In this document: one piece after another, positions 17,574-26,377 of the stretch
Numbering within the stretch: position 1 is the first letter of the stretch
Layout: the number at the start of each line of letters is the position of its first letter
Origin: Colwellia sp. PAMC 21821
Lineage (GTDB): Bacteria > Pseudomonadota > Gammaproteobacteria > Enterobacterales > Alteromonadaceae
Direction: 5' to 3'
Assembly: GCF_002077175.1 (NCBI RefSeq)
Contig: NZ_CP014943.1
Span: 3,782,001 to 3,846,000, forward strand
Length of the DNA stretch: 64,000 nucleotides
Position numbers and translations under genes: made by a program
Notes under the pieces: model-generated
Database searches by the model: none
What the model was told of the DNA's origin: nothing
Seen by the model: the letters and a program-made list of their open reading frames with translations, nothing else

Positions 17574-18200
17574 TTATGCTAAGTTTTCTAGCTCAAGCTT
17601 AACCGCATCAATGATAGATTCAGGGCTTTCTAGATAAAGGTTGTGATTTAACAACACTAAATTTTCATTACAAGCTAAAAGCATTGCTGGAATAGCTTGC
17701 GTACCAATTATTTCCTGAATTTCAAAAATATCATGAATAGCAAACTCAGCATCTTTAGTCAGTTTGTTAGATTGAAGACATTTTGCTGGTGGTGACAATT
17801 TCAGTTCGTCAATAATATCATTCACGCTTTCTTGATCAGTTAATTCATTACCTAATACAAAGTGTGCGTATTGCAACTTAGTCAATAACTCAAAGGCCGA
17901 TTTTGCCGATTTGTTTTGCACCCAAGCCATTAAGTTAGCCGCTAATGTAGAATCTTTAGCATAATTGAGGGTATCAATGTAATTGGCACCAAAAGTTACC
18001 TGACTTAATTCTCGAACGGCAGTAATAGTAGTGGGTGATACTTTATTGTCACCATCGTAATAACCTACGTGCATAGCTCTAAGTGTAATAGATGGAAAAG
18101 CACTTAAGACTTTTTCAACTAATACTGTAGAGGCATAGCTCCAAGGACAATGACTATCGTAAATATAAAAAAGTTCTGCGTTTGGTGTATTCAATGACAT
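17574..18200 (-). CDS. DsbA-family thioredoxin-fold protein (cytoplasmic)
   Basis: A 208-residue protein with a thioredoxin-like start (ELFYIYDSHCPWSYAS) followed by an alpha-helical insertion, as in DsbA/FrnE relatives. The active-site motif is CPWS, with the second Cys replaced by Ser. No signal peptide is present, so it is probably cytoplasmic. The GTQAIPAMLLA segment supplies the cis-Pro loop. A CxxS site suggests an isomerase, glutathione-dependent or non-redox role rather than disulfide oxidation. The substrate is unknown. It is transcribed divergently from rpsB. Confidence 0.75.
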   Translation of the reverse strand: MSLNTPNAELFYIYDSHCPWSYASTVLVEKVLSAFPSITLRAMHVGYYDGDNKVSPTTITAVRELSQVTFGANYIDTLNYAKDSTLAANLMAWVQNKSAKSAFELLTKLQYAHFVLGNELTDQESVNDIIDELKLSPPAKCLQSNKLTKDAEFAIHDIFEIQEIIGTQAIPAMLLACNENLVLLNHNLYLESPESIIDAVKLELENLA

Positions 18201-18328
18201 GATTTAATTAGCTTGATGAAAAAAGTAAGGTAATTTTAACTCGCTGGTATTAAAGATCCTAGTCATTAGCAAAATAAAATATTATTCAGGTAAAATTCAG
18301 GCTAAAAGCTAGTCAATTGCTTGTGTTT

Positions 18329-18551
18329 ATGGTATAAAGTGCGCCGTTAAATTGTTTGTCTGAATCTCTAATGGTTTTTTCAAATATTTTTAGCATTAAA
18401 AGGGTATTGAAAAAATTCAATACATTAAAACTAAACTCACATACATCTAGCAAAGATATACCGGGGTGCTCAGCGAATTTACGATAAGTAAAGCGCAATA
18501 AGGGTCGTGTATATTGGATGTATGAACGCTTAACCCCACAAAGGAAAAAAC
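18329..18551 (+). promoter_or_regulatory. rpsB promoter and S2-responsive leader (t44-type)
   Basis: An extended -10 promoter, TATGGTATAAA (18329-18338), is followed by a GC-rich discriminator GCGCCG, typical of stringently controlled ribosomal genes. About 200 nt of untranslated leader precede rpsB. In gammaproteobacteria this region is the t44 RNA, where ribosomal protein S2 represses rpsB-tsf. Just before the start, GGGGTGCTCAGCG and CGCTTAACCCC (within 18463-18540) could pair, followed by the AAAGGA ribosome binding site. The fold is not computed here. Confidence 0.65.
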
Positions 18552-19280
18552 ATGCCAAACGTTTCTATGCGCGATATGCTTAAAGCAGGTGTTCATTTCG
18601 GTCACAAAACCCGTTACTGGAACCCAAAAATGAAATCATACATTTTTGGTGCACGTGATAAAGTTCATATCATCAACCTTGAACAAACTGTTCCAATGTT
18701 CAACGAAGCTCTTGCTGTATTAAGCAATGTTTCTTCGAAGAAAGGTAAAGTTTTATTTGTTGGTACTAAACGCGCAGCAAGCGATGCTATAAAAGAAGCA
18801 GCAATAAAATGTGATCAATTCTACGTAAATCACCGTTGGTTAGGTGGTATGTTGACTAACTGGAAAACAGTTCGTCAATCAATCAAACGTTTAAAAGATC
18901 TTGAAGCTCAAAGCTCTGACGGTACTTTTGAAGCACTTACTAAAAAAGAAGCTTTAATGCGTACTCGTGAAATGGAAAAACTTGAGAAAAGCCTTGGTGG
19001 TATCAAAAACATGGGTGGTTTACCTGATGTTTTATTCATCATCGATGCAGATCACGAGCACATTTCTATTAAAGAAGCTAACAACTTAGGCATTCCAGTA
19101 ATTTCTGTTGTTGATACAAACTCAAATCCAGATGGCGTTGACTACATCGTTCCAGGTAACGATGATGCGATTCGCGCTGTGACCTTATACTTAGATTCAG
19201 CTGCTAATGCTGTTCTTTCTGGTCGCGAGCAAAACATCGCAGTACAAGCTGAAAAAGACGGTTTTGTTGAAACTGAATAA
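18552..19280 (+). CDS. rpsB: 30S ribosomal protein S2
   Basis: A 242-residue ribosomal protein. It begins with [25 protein letters not shown] and contains [34 protein letters not shown] and [27 protein letters not shown], all canonical for S2. It binds 16S rRNA at the head-body junction of the small subunit. AAAGGA lies just upstream of the ATG. It forms an operon with tsf. Confidence 0.98.
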   Translation: MPNVSMRDMLKAGVHFGHKTRYWNPKMKSYIFGARDKVHIINLEQTVPMFNEALAVLSNVSSKKGKVLFVGTKRAASDAIKEAAIKCDQFYVNHRWLGGMLTNWKTVRQSIKRLKDLEAQSSDGTFEALTKKEALMRTREMEKLEKSLGGIKNMGGLPDVLFIIDADHEHISIKEANNLGIPVISVVDTNSNPDGVDYIVPGNDDAIRAVTLYLDSAANAVLSGREQNIAVQAEKDGFVETE

Positions 19281-19310
19281 ATTCAGTTTTAAGTAACGTT
19301 TTATGCTGTT

Positions 19311-19342
19311 ATTACCACAACAGCCAAGGTTGTTGTGGTAAT
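19311..19342 (+). promoter_or_regulatory. rpsB-tsf intergenic hairpin
   Basis: Perfect 12-bp stem ATTACCACAACA/TGTTGTGGTAAT with an 8-nt loop GCCAAGGT, between rpsB and tsf. No T-run follows, so it is not a classic terminator; it may attenuate transcription or mark an RNA processing or stability site that sets the S2:EF-Ts ratio. Confidence 0.75.
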
Positions 19343-19374
19343 TACTGAACACTTTTTATATTGAGGAAAATTTC

Positions 19375-20247
19375 ATGGCAATTACTGCTGCACAAGTTAA
19401 AGAATTACGTCAACGCACAGCTGCGGGCATGATGGATTGTAAGAAAGCTTTACAAGAAGCTGATGGCGATATGGAACTTGCGATTGAAAATATGCGTAAG
19501 TCTGGCCAAGCGAAAGCGGCTAAAAAAGCAGGTAACATTGCTGCTGAAGGTACTATTTTAATTAAAACTGAAGCTGGCGTTGCTGCTTTAGTAGAAATTA
19601 ACTGTCAAACTGATTTCGTAGCAAAAGATAACAACTTCCTAGCGTTTGCTAATGAAGTTGCTGATGCGGCTGTTGCTTCTAAAGTAACTATCGAAGAGCT
19701 ACAAGCTCAATTCGAAGAAAAGCGTATTACACTAGTGACAAAAATTGGTGAAAACATCAATGTTCGTCGCGTAGAGTACATTGAAGGCGCTTCATTAGCT
19801 ACTTATAGTCACGGCGCTAATATTGGCGTTGTTGTTGCTGGTGAAGGTGATGCTGAATCTCTTAAGCATATTGCTATGCACGTTGCTGCAAGCAAGCCAG
19901 AATACATCAACCCTGCAGATGTTCCTGCAAGCGTAATTGAAAATGAACAACGTATTCAATTAGATATTTTAAAAACTGAAAACGATGCGCTTGAAGAAAG
20001 TAAGAAAAAGCCAGTTGATTTACTTGAAAAAATCATCATCGGCCGTATGAAGAAATTTACTGGTGAGATTTCTTTAACAGGCCAAGCTTTTATTATGGAA
20101 CCTAAGAAAACTGTTGGTGCTATCTTAAAAGAGAAAGGCTTAACTGTTTCTTCATTTGTTCGTTTAGAAGTTGGTGAAGGTATTGAGAAAAAATCAGAAG
20201 ATTTTGCTGCTGAAGTAGAAGCACAAATCGCTGCAGCTAAAGGTTAA
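19375..20247 (+). CDS. tsf: Elongation factor Ts
   Basis: A 290-residue guanine-nucleotide exchange factor for EF-Tu. The N-terminal UBA-like domain is [20 protein letters not shown] followed by [15 protein letters not shown]; the core has [19 protein letters not shown], whose TDFVAKD loop contacts EF-Tu. Further signatures are [12 protein letters not shown] and [10 protein letters not shown]. Length and motifs are normal. GAGG precedes the ATG. It is the second gene of the rpsB operon and is followed by a strong terminator. Confidence 0.98.
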   Translation: MAITAAQVKELRQRTAAGMMDCKKALQEADGDMELAIENMRKSGQAKAAKKAGNIAAEGTILIKTEAGVAALVEINCQTDFVAKDNNFLAFANEVADAAVASKVTIEELQAQFEEKRITLVTKIGENINVRRVEYIEGASLATYSHGANIGVVVAGEGDAESLKHIAMHVAASKPEYINPADVPASVIENEQRIQLDILKTENDALEESKKKPVDLLEKIIIGRMKKFTGEISLTGQAFIMEPKKTVGAILKEKGLTVSSFVRLEVGEGIEKKSEDFAAEVEAQIAAAKG

Positions 20248-20280
20248 TTTACTACGGTGAATTGATATTAGCTCAATTGA

Positions 20281-20307
20281 AAAAGCGCCAGTAGGCGCTT
20301 TTTTTTT
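20281..20307 (+). terminator. Terminator of rpsB-tsf
   Basis: Stem AAAAGCGCC/GGCGCTTTT with AGTA loop, followed by a run of Ts to 20307. Confidence 0.93.
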
Positions 20308-20437
20308 GGCAAAAATTCGTGGCTTGATAGGCTTTTTTTGTCTGAGCCTTTTTATTATCATGAAATAGCGTTCAATAATTACACTATTTCAACAGTAATA
20401 AAGGATAAATAGCTTCTACTTTAGACTTTTTTCATAT

Positions 20438-20468
20438 TTGACTTTCGAACCGTGGCTAAACGTATTAA
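20438..20468 (+). promoter_or_regulatory. Possible pyrH promoter
   Basis: TTGACT (20438-20443) and TATTAA (20463-20468) separated by 19 bp, about 65 bp upstream of pyrH. The spacing is longer than ideal. Confidence 0.4.
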
Positions 20469-20531
20469 AATAGCTGCGGTCGATCAGGCCTAGACTATTT
20501 TAATTTAAAATTCTTAAGGAATGTTTATTAC

Positions 20532-21272
20532 ATGAGCATCAATCCCAAACCAATGTATCGTCGAATCCTTTTAAAACTTAGTGGTGAAGCCCTAATGGGC
20601 GAAGAAGGTTTTGGCATAGATCCAAAAGTCTTGGATCGTATGGCGCAAGAAATAAAAGAATTAATCGAAATGGGCATTCAGGTCGGCTTAGTTATTGGCG
20701 GTGGTAATCTATTTCGTGGTAAAGGCTTAGCAGAAGCCGGTATGAACCGAGTGGTAGGCGACCAAATGGGTATGCTAGCAACCGTAATGAATGGCTTAGC
20801 TATGCGTGACGCTTTACATCGTGCTTTTGTCAATACGCGCCTAATGTCGGCTATAGATCTTGCCGGTGTTTGTGACCGCTACAACTGGGCTGAAGCCATT
20901 AGTTTATTGAAGTCTGGCCGTGTGGTTATTTTTAGCGCAGGCACAGGTAACCCGTTTTTCACAACCGACTCAGCAGCTTGCTTACGCGGCATTGAAATTG
21001 AAGCTGACGTGGTGTTAAAAGCGACGAAAGTTGATGGCATTTACTCAGAGGATCCGGTGACCAATCCAGATGCAACTTTGTATAGTCATTTAACTTATCA
21101 AGATGTTTTAGAAAAAGAATTACAAGTGATGGATTTAGCAGCCTTTACGCTCGCACGTGACCACAGCATGACGCTACGTGTTTTTAACATGAATAAACCG
21201 GGTGCGTTAAGGTCTGTTGTTATGGGTGGTGATGAAGGTACAACAATCGATCACGCCAAAAATTTAAATTAA
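20532..21272 (+). CDS. pyrH: Uridylate (UMP) kinase
   Basis: A 246-residue amino-acid-kinase-fold enzyme phosphorylating UMP to UDP, the first committed step toward UTP and CTP. It shows [13 protein letters not shown] (phosphate loop), [55 protein letters not shown] and [13 protein letters not shown], all typical of bacterial PyrH hexamers inhibited by UTP and activated by GTP. AAGGA sits upstream of the ATG. It is followed after 19 nt by frr, and the pair is probably co-transcribed. Confidence 0.98.
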   Translation: MSINPKPMYRRILLKLSGEALMGEEGFGIDPKVLDRMAQEIKELIEMGIQVGLVIGGGNLFRGKGLAEAGMNRVVGDQMGMLATVMNGLAMRDALHRAFVNTRLMSAIDLAGVCDRYNWAEAISLLKSGRVVIFSAGTGNPFFTTDSAACLRGIEIEADVVLKATKVDGIYSEDPVTNPDATLYSHLTYQDVLEKELQVMDLAAFTLARDHSMTLRVFNMNKPGALRSVVMGGDEGTTIDHAKNLN

Positions 21273-21291
21273 TTAGTGCAGGAATAAAATA

Positions 21292-21849
21292 GTGATAAAC
21301 GAAATAAAACAAGACGCTCAAGACAGAATGGCGAAAAGTATCGATTCATTAAAAATTAGTTTGAACAAAGTACGTACAGGGCGAGCACATCGTTCTTTAC
21401 TTGATAATATTGTTGTTGAATATTACGGTATGGACACGCCACTTAGTCAAGTAGGCAATATTTCTGTGCCAGACGCTCGTACGTTAGCGATTACTGTATT
21501 TGACAAAGGCATGATTGGTGCTGTTGAAAAAGCTATTCTAAAGTCTGATTTAGGCCTTAACCCATCATCACAAGGTACGCTAATTCGTATTCCTTTACCT
21601 GCGTTGACAGAAGAGCGCCGTAAGGACTTAGTTAAAGTCGTTCGTGGTGAAGCCGAAGGCGGTAAAGTTGCTATACGTAATATTCGTCGCGATGCAAATA
21701 CAGATATTAAATCACTGAATAAAGAAAAAGAAATCAGTGAAGATGAAATGCACCAAGCAGAAGATGAAATACAAAAAATCACTGACATGTTTATTAAACA
21801 AGTTGATGATATTTTAGGCAATAAAGAAAAGGAATTAATGGAAATTTAA
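21292..21849 (+). CDS. frr: Ribosome recycling factor
   Basis: A 185-residue tRNA-mimicking factor that, with EF-G, splits post-termination ribosomes. The conserved features are [60 protein letters not shown] and a C-terminal helix with [16 protein letters not shown]. The length is exactly that of E. coli RRF. It starts at GTG 21292 with AGGA upstream. A strong terminator follows at 21872-21900. Confidence 0.98.
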   Translation: MINEIKQDAQDRMAKSIDSLKISLNKVRTGRAHRSLLDNIVVEYYGMDTPLSQVGNISVPDARTLAITVFDKGMIGAVEKAILKSDLGLNPSSQGTLIRIPLPALTEERRKDLVKVVRGEAEGGKVAIRNIRRDANTDIKSLNKEKEISEDEMHQAEDEIQKITDMFIKQVDDILGNKEKELMEI

Positions 21850-21871
21850 AGTTTTCATTGCTTAATCCATG

Positions 21872-21900
21872 ACGCCGTAGATAATGACTACGGCGTTTTT
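21872..21900 (+). terminator. Terminator of pyrH-frr
   Basis: Perfect 9-bp stem ACGCCGTAG/CTACGGCGT with loop ATAATGA and five Ts. Confidence 0.92.
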
Positions 21901-22035
21901 GCATATAAGGGCATGTCTATTATGCTTAAGCATGATTTAATTTCTTCGCTTAGCGATGAAATTGCATGTTAATGTGCAACGGATATACCCAAATTATATT
22001 TTACTACTCAGCGTTAAGCTTACAATGGAGAGTAT

Positions 22036-22824
22036 GTGAGTAAAACAGATAATCAAACTAATCAATTGCTAACAGCAGAAGCCAAAATACCTCAACATGT
22101 TGCCATTATTATGGATGGCAATGGCCGATGGGCTCAGTTAAGAGGTAAAAAGCGCGCTGCAGGTCACAAATCTGGCGTTGAGACGGTGAGAACTACTGTC
22201 GCTGCAGCAGCAAAAAATGGTGTAAAGGCGTTAACGTTATTCGCTTTTAGTAGCGAAAACTGGCAACGTCCAGAAAGCGAAGTTAGTGTTTTGATGGACC
22301 TCTTTATGTTTGTCTTAACGAGAGAAGTTAAGCGATTACATAAAAACGGTATTAAATTTAATGTAATAGGTGATTTAAATAAATTTTCTAGTAAATTACA
22401 GAAAATGATAAAAGAATCAGAAGCATTAACCGCAGAAAATACAGGTATGGTATTATCGATTGCTGCTAATTATGGTGGGCGATGGGATATTACTCAGGCA
22501 GCAAAAAAATTAGCTGAAAAAGTAGCGCGCCAAGAGATCACGGCTGAAGAGATAACGGAAGATTCACTTAATGAATATACCTGTCTAGTGCAATTACCTG
22601 AGTTAGATTTATTAATTAGAACAGGTGGCGACTATCGCATTAGTAACTTTTTGCTTTGGCAAGCAGCCTACGCAGAATTATATTTTACCGATGTGCTTTG
22701 GCCAGATTTTAATGAAATAGAATTCACTAAAGCAATAACTGTGTTTGACCAACGAGAACGACGTTTTGGCCAAACTGGTGAGCAAGTAACTAATAAAAAA
22801 TTAAAAAAATTAAAAAATACTTAA
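22036..22824 (+). CDS. uppS: Undecaprenyl diphosphate synthase (ditrans,polycis)
   Basis: A 262-residue cis-prenyltransferase condensing eight isopentenyl diphosphates onto farnesyl diphosphate to make the C55 carrier lipid for peptidoglycan and O-antigen. Asp27 lies in [10 protein letters not shown], the pyrophosphate-binding signature; [14 protein letters not shown] and [25 protein letters not shown] are also present. It starts with GTG at 22036 behind GGAG. In the usual motif the residue after GGD/E is often R-x-S-N-F-L-L-W, as here. It heads the envelope-gene block uppS-cdsA-ispC-rseP-bamA. Confidence 0.97.
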   Translation: MSKTDNQTNQLLTAEAKIPQHVAIIMDGNGRWAQLRGKKRAAGHKSGVETVRTTVAAAAKNGVKALTLFAFSSENWQRPESEVSVLMDLFMFVLTREVKRLHKNGIKFNVIGDLNKFSSKLQKMIKESEALTAENTGMVLSIAANYGGRWDITQAAKKLAEKVARQEITAEEITEDSLNEYTCLVQLPELDLLIRTGGDYRISNFLLWQAAYAELYFTDVLWPDFNEIEFTKAITVFDQRERRFGQTGEQVTNKKLKKLKNT

Positions 22825-22900
22825 GGGTATTGAACTTTCAGGTTATAACTATAAGCAAAATGGAAGCTCTACAAACCCGTGCATTATTAAGGAATAACGT

Positions 22901-23767
22901 TTGTTAAAACAACGCATCATCACTGCATTAATACTCGCACCCGCTGCGATTTCGGCGATTTTTTACTTATCTCTATTTAACTTTGCAGCAGTCATGTTGG
23001 TTGTAATGGCCATTGGCGCATGGGAGTGGGGTCCACTGATGGGCTGTGCTAGCAAACGTTATCGCATCGCTTTCGTTAGTATCACCAGTATATTAATCGC
23101 AACATTATGGTTTTTGATACCCCTCGAAGAATTATGGGATGCGCCAAAACACTTAATTGAGCAAGCTAATATAGTATTATGGCTGGCAGTTGCATGGTGG
23201 CTGTTATCAGCTGGCTTAACATTCTTGTATCCACGCTGTAGTAAGTTTTGGTCAAGTCATCGTTCTGTTCGTGGGCTTTTTGGTTGGTTGACCTTAGTGC
23301 CGACATGGCTAGCTTTTATGGCACTGAGAACCAGCGAGTACCAAGTTGATAATTATCATGGCGCACAGCTGCTGATGTTTCTATTCTTAATGGTTTGGAG
23401 TGCTGATGTAGGTGCGTACTTTGTCGGTAAGTCAATTGGCAAGCGTAAGCTTTTACCAAACGTTAGCCCAGGTAAAACCCTCGAAGGATTTTTAGGTGGT
23501 GTTGTGTTCGCCTGTATTATGGTAGTGATTGCCGGTTATTTTATTGACTGGACAATGGCACAATATCGCATAGTTATACCGGTAACGATTTTAATTACCA
23601 CGATTTCTGTGCTGGGCGATTTAAATGAAAGCATGTTTAAACGTCAAGCGGGTGTAAAAGATAGTGGCACTATATTACCAGGACACGGTGGTATTCTAGA
23701 TCGTATTGACAGCCTAACGGCAACAGCTCCTATATATGCGCTTTGTTACGCTTATTTGGGTTGGTAG
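22901..23767 (+). CDS. cdsA: Phosphatidate cytidylyltransferase (CDP-diglyceride synthase)
   Basis: A 288-residue inner-membrane enzyme with about eight hydrophobic segments, converting phosphatidic acid and CTP to CDP-diacylglycerol, the precursor of all phospholipids. The C-terminal signature is [19 protein letters not shown] followed by [14 protein letters not shown], and [12 protein letters not shown] precedes it. The start is a TTG at 22901 with AAGGA 8 bases upstream; no ATG lies near. It ends 5 nt before the ispC start, so the two are translated together. Confidence 0.96.
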   Translation: MLKQRIITALILAPAAISAIFYLSLFNFAAVMLVVMAIGAWEWGPLMGCASKRYRIAFVSITSILIATLWFLIPLEELWDAPKHLIEQANIVLWLAVAWWLLSAGLTFLYPRCSKFWSSHRSVRGLFGWLTLVPTWLAFMALRTSEYQVDNYHGAQLLMFLFLMVWSADVGAYFVGKSIGKRKLLPNVSPGKTLEGFLGGVVFACIMVVIAGYFIDWTMAQYRIVIPVTILITTISVLGDLNESMFKRQAGVKDSGTILPGHGGILDRIDSLTATAPIYALCYAYLGW

Positions 23768-23772
23768 ATAAA

Positions 23773-24972
23773 ATGCAAAAATTGTGTATTTTAGGCTCTA
23801 CCGGTTCAATCGGTAAAAGCACGTTAGATGTTGTGCGCTTACATCCTGAAAAATTTGATATCGTAAGTTTGTCTGCTTATTCAAGCGTTGATGACATGCT
23901 TGCGCAATGTCTAGAGTTTCGTCCAACCAAAGTTGTTATGGTCTCAACACAACATGCCGAGGCACTTGCTCGTAAACTAATGACAGCAAACCTTAGCGAT
24001 ATTGTGGTGACATCAGGCACTTGTGCCCTAGAAGATATAGCAAAAAACTCTGCTACAGATACTGTGGTAGCAGCCATTGTTGGTGCCTCAGGTTTACTAC
24101 CGACATTAGCGGCTGTCAAAGCAGGTAAAAAAGTATTACTGGCGAATAAAGAAGCTTTAGTGACATCCGGGGCGATATTTATTGACGCGGTAAAAAAATC
24201 CGGTGCTCAGCTCTTACCTATTGATAGTGAACACAATGCGATATTTCAGTGCCTACCGCTAACGGCGCAGCAACAACCTGGTTATTGTGATTTAGCCAAT
24301 GAAGGGGTCAGTAAAGTGTTATTGACAGGTTCAGGAGGTCCTTTTAGAACCTGGACACTCGAAGAACTAGAAAATGTTACGCCAGCACAAGCATGCGCTC
24401 ATCCAAATTGGGATATGGGCCGAAAGATATCGGTTGATTCCGCTACCATGATGAATAAAGGCTTAGAATTCATTGAGGCTAAATGGTTGTTTAATATTGA
24501 ACCCGAAGACATTCAAGTCGTGTTGCATCCACAAAGTACGATTCACTCGATGGTGCAATATAAAGATGGTTCGGTACTTGCCCAAATGGGTAATCCAGAT
24601 ATGCGAACACCCATCGCACATGCCTTAAGCTTTCCGCAACGCATTGAATCAGGTGTTGAACCCTTTGACTTTTTCTCGGCAAAATCCTTTGAATTCGAAG
24701 CGGTAGATCTTATCAAGTATCCCAATTTAAAATTAGCAATAGACGCTTGTAAAAGCGGTCAAGGGGCATGTACAGCGTTAAATGCCGCCAATGAAATTGC
24801 TGTTGATGCTTTTTTAAACGAAAAAATTAAATTTACTGATATTGCAAAAATAAATGAAACTTCTGTGAATAAATTTGTCTCAGAAAAGGTGACATCAATT
24901 GAAGATGTTGTTGCGCTAGATAAAAGTGTCAGAGTTTTTGCACAATCATTAATTACTAAAACCCAACATTAG
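23773..24972 (+). CDS. ispC: 1-deoxy-D-xylulose 5-phosphate reductoisomerase
   Basis: A 399-residue NADPH-dependent enzyme making methylerythritol phosphate in the MEP isoprenoid pathway. It begins with the NADPH-binding [17 protein letters not shown] and contains [27 protein letters not shown] (metal-binding Asp and Glu), [31 protein letters not shown] take the ATG at 23773, which gives the family length (E. coli 398). An upstream TTG at 23743 would overlap cdsA and add ten residues not found in the family. Confidence 0.97.
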   Translation: MQKLCILGSTGSIGKSTLDVVRLHPEKFDIVSLSAYSSVDDMLAQCLEFRPTKVVMVSTQHAEALARKLMTANLSDIVVTSGTCALEDIAKNSATDTVVAAIVGASGLLPTLAAVKAGKKVLLANKEALVTSGAIFIDAVKKSGAQLLPIDSEHNAIFQCLPLTAQQQPGYCDLANEGVSKVLLTGSGGPFRTWTLEELENVTPAQACAHPNWDMGRKISVDSATMMNKGLEFIEAKWLFNIEPEDIQVVLHPQSTIHSMVQYKDGSVLAQMGNPDMRTPIAHALSFPQRIESGVEPFDFFSAKSFEFEAVDLIKYPNLKLAIDACKSGQGACTALNAANEIAVDAFLNEKIKFTDIAKINETSVNKFVSEKVTSIEDVVALDKSVRVFAQSLITKTQH

Positions 24973-24992
24973 AGCAATTATAGAGTAGTAGC

Positions 24993-26348
24993 ATGATAGA
25001 GTTTATTTGGAATCTAGCGTCTTTTGTCGTTGCATTGGGTATATTGATCACCGTTCATGAATACGGTCACTTTTGGGTTGCACGGAAAAATGGTGTGCAA
25101 GTCGACCGCTTCTCTATTGGTTTTGGTAAAGCGATTTGGCGAAAAGTTGATCGCCATGGCACTGAGTTTGTTATTGCGATGATACCACTAGGTGGTTACG
25201 TTAAAATGCTCGATAGTCGCGTTGATGATGTCAGTGAAGCGCAAAAAGATCGCACATTCAATGCCAAGTCAGTTTATCAACGTATTGCGATTATAGCAGC
25301 GGGACCGTTTGCTAATTTTGGCTTTGCCATTGTCGCTTTTTACTTAATGTTTTTAATTGGTGTACCTAGTGTTAAACCGATTGTTGGCGAGGTTACTGTT
25401 GGCTCAATTGCTAGCGAAGCTCAACTGCCTAGCAATAGTGAAATAATTGCAATCTCAGGGAAAAAAACAGTAGATTGGCAAGATGTTAATTTAGCCTTAG
25501 TCAGTGCTATAGGCGATGAAAACATTATCTTTACGGTAAAGTCTGTAGGCAGAACATCAAGCCAAGACTTTAACTTAAATACCAAAAATTGGTCTTTTGC
25601 ACCGGAAAAAGAATCGGCGATGGCAAGCCTAGGTTTTATGCCATATCGCGCTAATGTGCAGGCCAAATTAGCCTTAGTTGCAAAAGGCAGCCCGGCTGAG
25701 AAAGCAGGATTAGAGGTTGGCGATGAATTACTGTCTATTGCTGATGAAAGCATTAATGGTCAATGGCAGAAATTTTCAGATGAAATTAAACTGTACCCAG
25801 AGCAGAGTGTGCCCGTCAGTGTTATGCGCAATGGAAAAGCATTAACCCTTAATGTTCACCCTGAAGCAAAAAAAATTCAAGATAAGGTCGTAGGATATTT
25901 AGGCGTACAGCCGGTATCAGATCCCTATCCAAAGGAATATTTATTTGACCAAGCTTATGGTCCAATAACAGCACTTGAGCAAAGTGCGTTAAAAACATGG
26001 AATTTAGTGGTTTTAAGTTTTGATATGATCGGTAAATTAATTACCGGTGATGTCTCAGTGAAGAATTTAAGTGGCCCAATATCTATTGCACAAGGTGCGG
26101 GTAATAGCGCTGATTATGGCTTTGTCTACTTTTTAGGCTTTTTAGCCTTAATTAGTATCAACCTTGGCATAATTAACCTTTTACCTTTGCCGGTTTTAGA
26201 TGGAGGACACTTATTTTATTATTTTATCGAGCTTTTAACGGGGAAACCCGTGCCAGAAAAAATACAAGAAATAGGTTTTAAATTTGGTACTATAGCGCTA
26301 CTAAGCTTAATGAGTATCGCCATATTTAACGATTTATCGCGATTATAA
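24993..26348 (+). CDS. rseP: RIP zinc metalloprotease RseP (S2P family)
   Basis: A 451-residue inner-membrane site-2 protease. It has the zinc motif HEYGH at residues 22-26, GFGKAIW, two central PDZ domains (about 120-310, with GSPAEKAGLEVGDELLSI) and the third zinc ligand in LPLPVLDGGHLFYY. In E. coli it cleaves the anti-sigma factor RseA after DegS, releasing sigma E for the envelope stress response, and removes signal peptides. It lies between ispC and bamA as in most gammaproteobacteria. Confidence 0.97.
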   Translation: MIEFIWNLASFVVALGILITVHEYGHFWVARKNGVQVDRFSIGFGKAIWRKVDRHGTEFVIAMIPLGGYVKMLDSRVDDVSEAQKDRTFNAKSVYQRIAIIAAGPFANFGFAIVAFYLMFLIGVPSVKPIVGEVTVGSIASEAQLPSNSEIIAISGKKTVDWQDVNLALVSAIGDENIIFTVKSVGRTSSQDFNLNTKNWSFAPEKESAMASLGFMPYRANVQAKLALVAKGSPAEKAGLEVGDELLSIADESINGQWQKFSDEIKLYPEQSVPVSVMRNGKALTLNVHPEAKKIQDKVVGYLGVQPVSDPYPKEYLFDQAYGPITALEQSALKTWNLVVLSFDMIGKLITGDVSVKNLSGPISIAQGAGNSADYGFVYFLGFLALISINLGIINLLPLPVLDGGHLFYYFIELLTGKPVPEKIQEIGFKFGTIALLSLMSIAIFNDLSRL

Positions 26349-26377
26349 CTAAAAGAAGTATATAAAGTTAATATTTT

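Noticed and set aside
18313..18558. 81-codon minus-strand ORF over the rpsB leader
   Set aside because: It lies across the rpsB promoter and leader and overlaps the rpsB start; no ribosome binding site or recognisable protein. The leader explanation is stronger.
24491..24725. Minus-strand ORFs inside ispC
   Set aside because: Two overlapping frames antisense to an intact essential gene, with no protein-like features.
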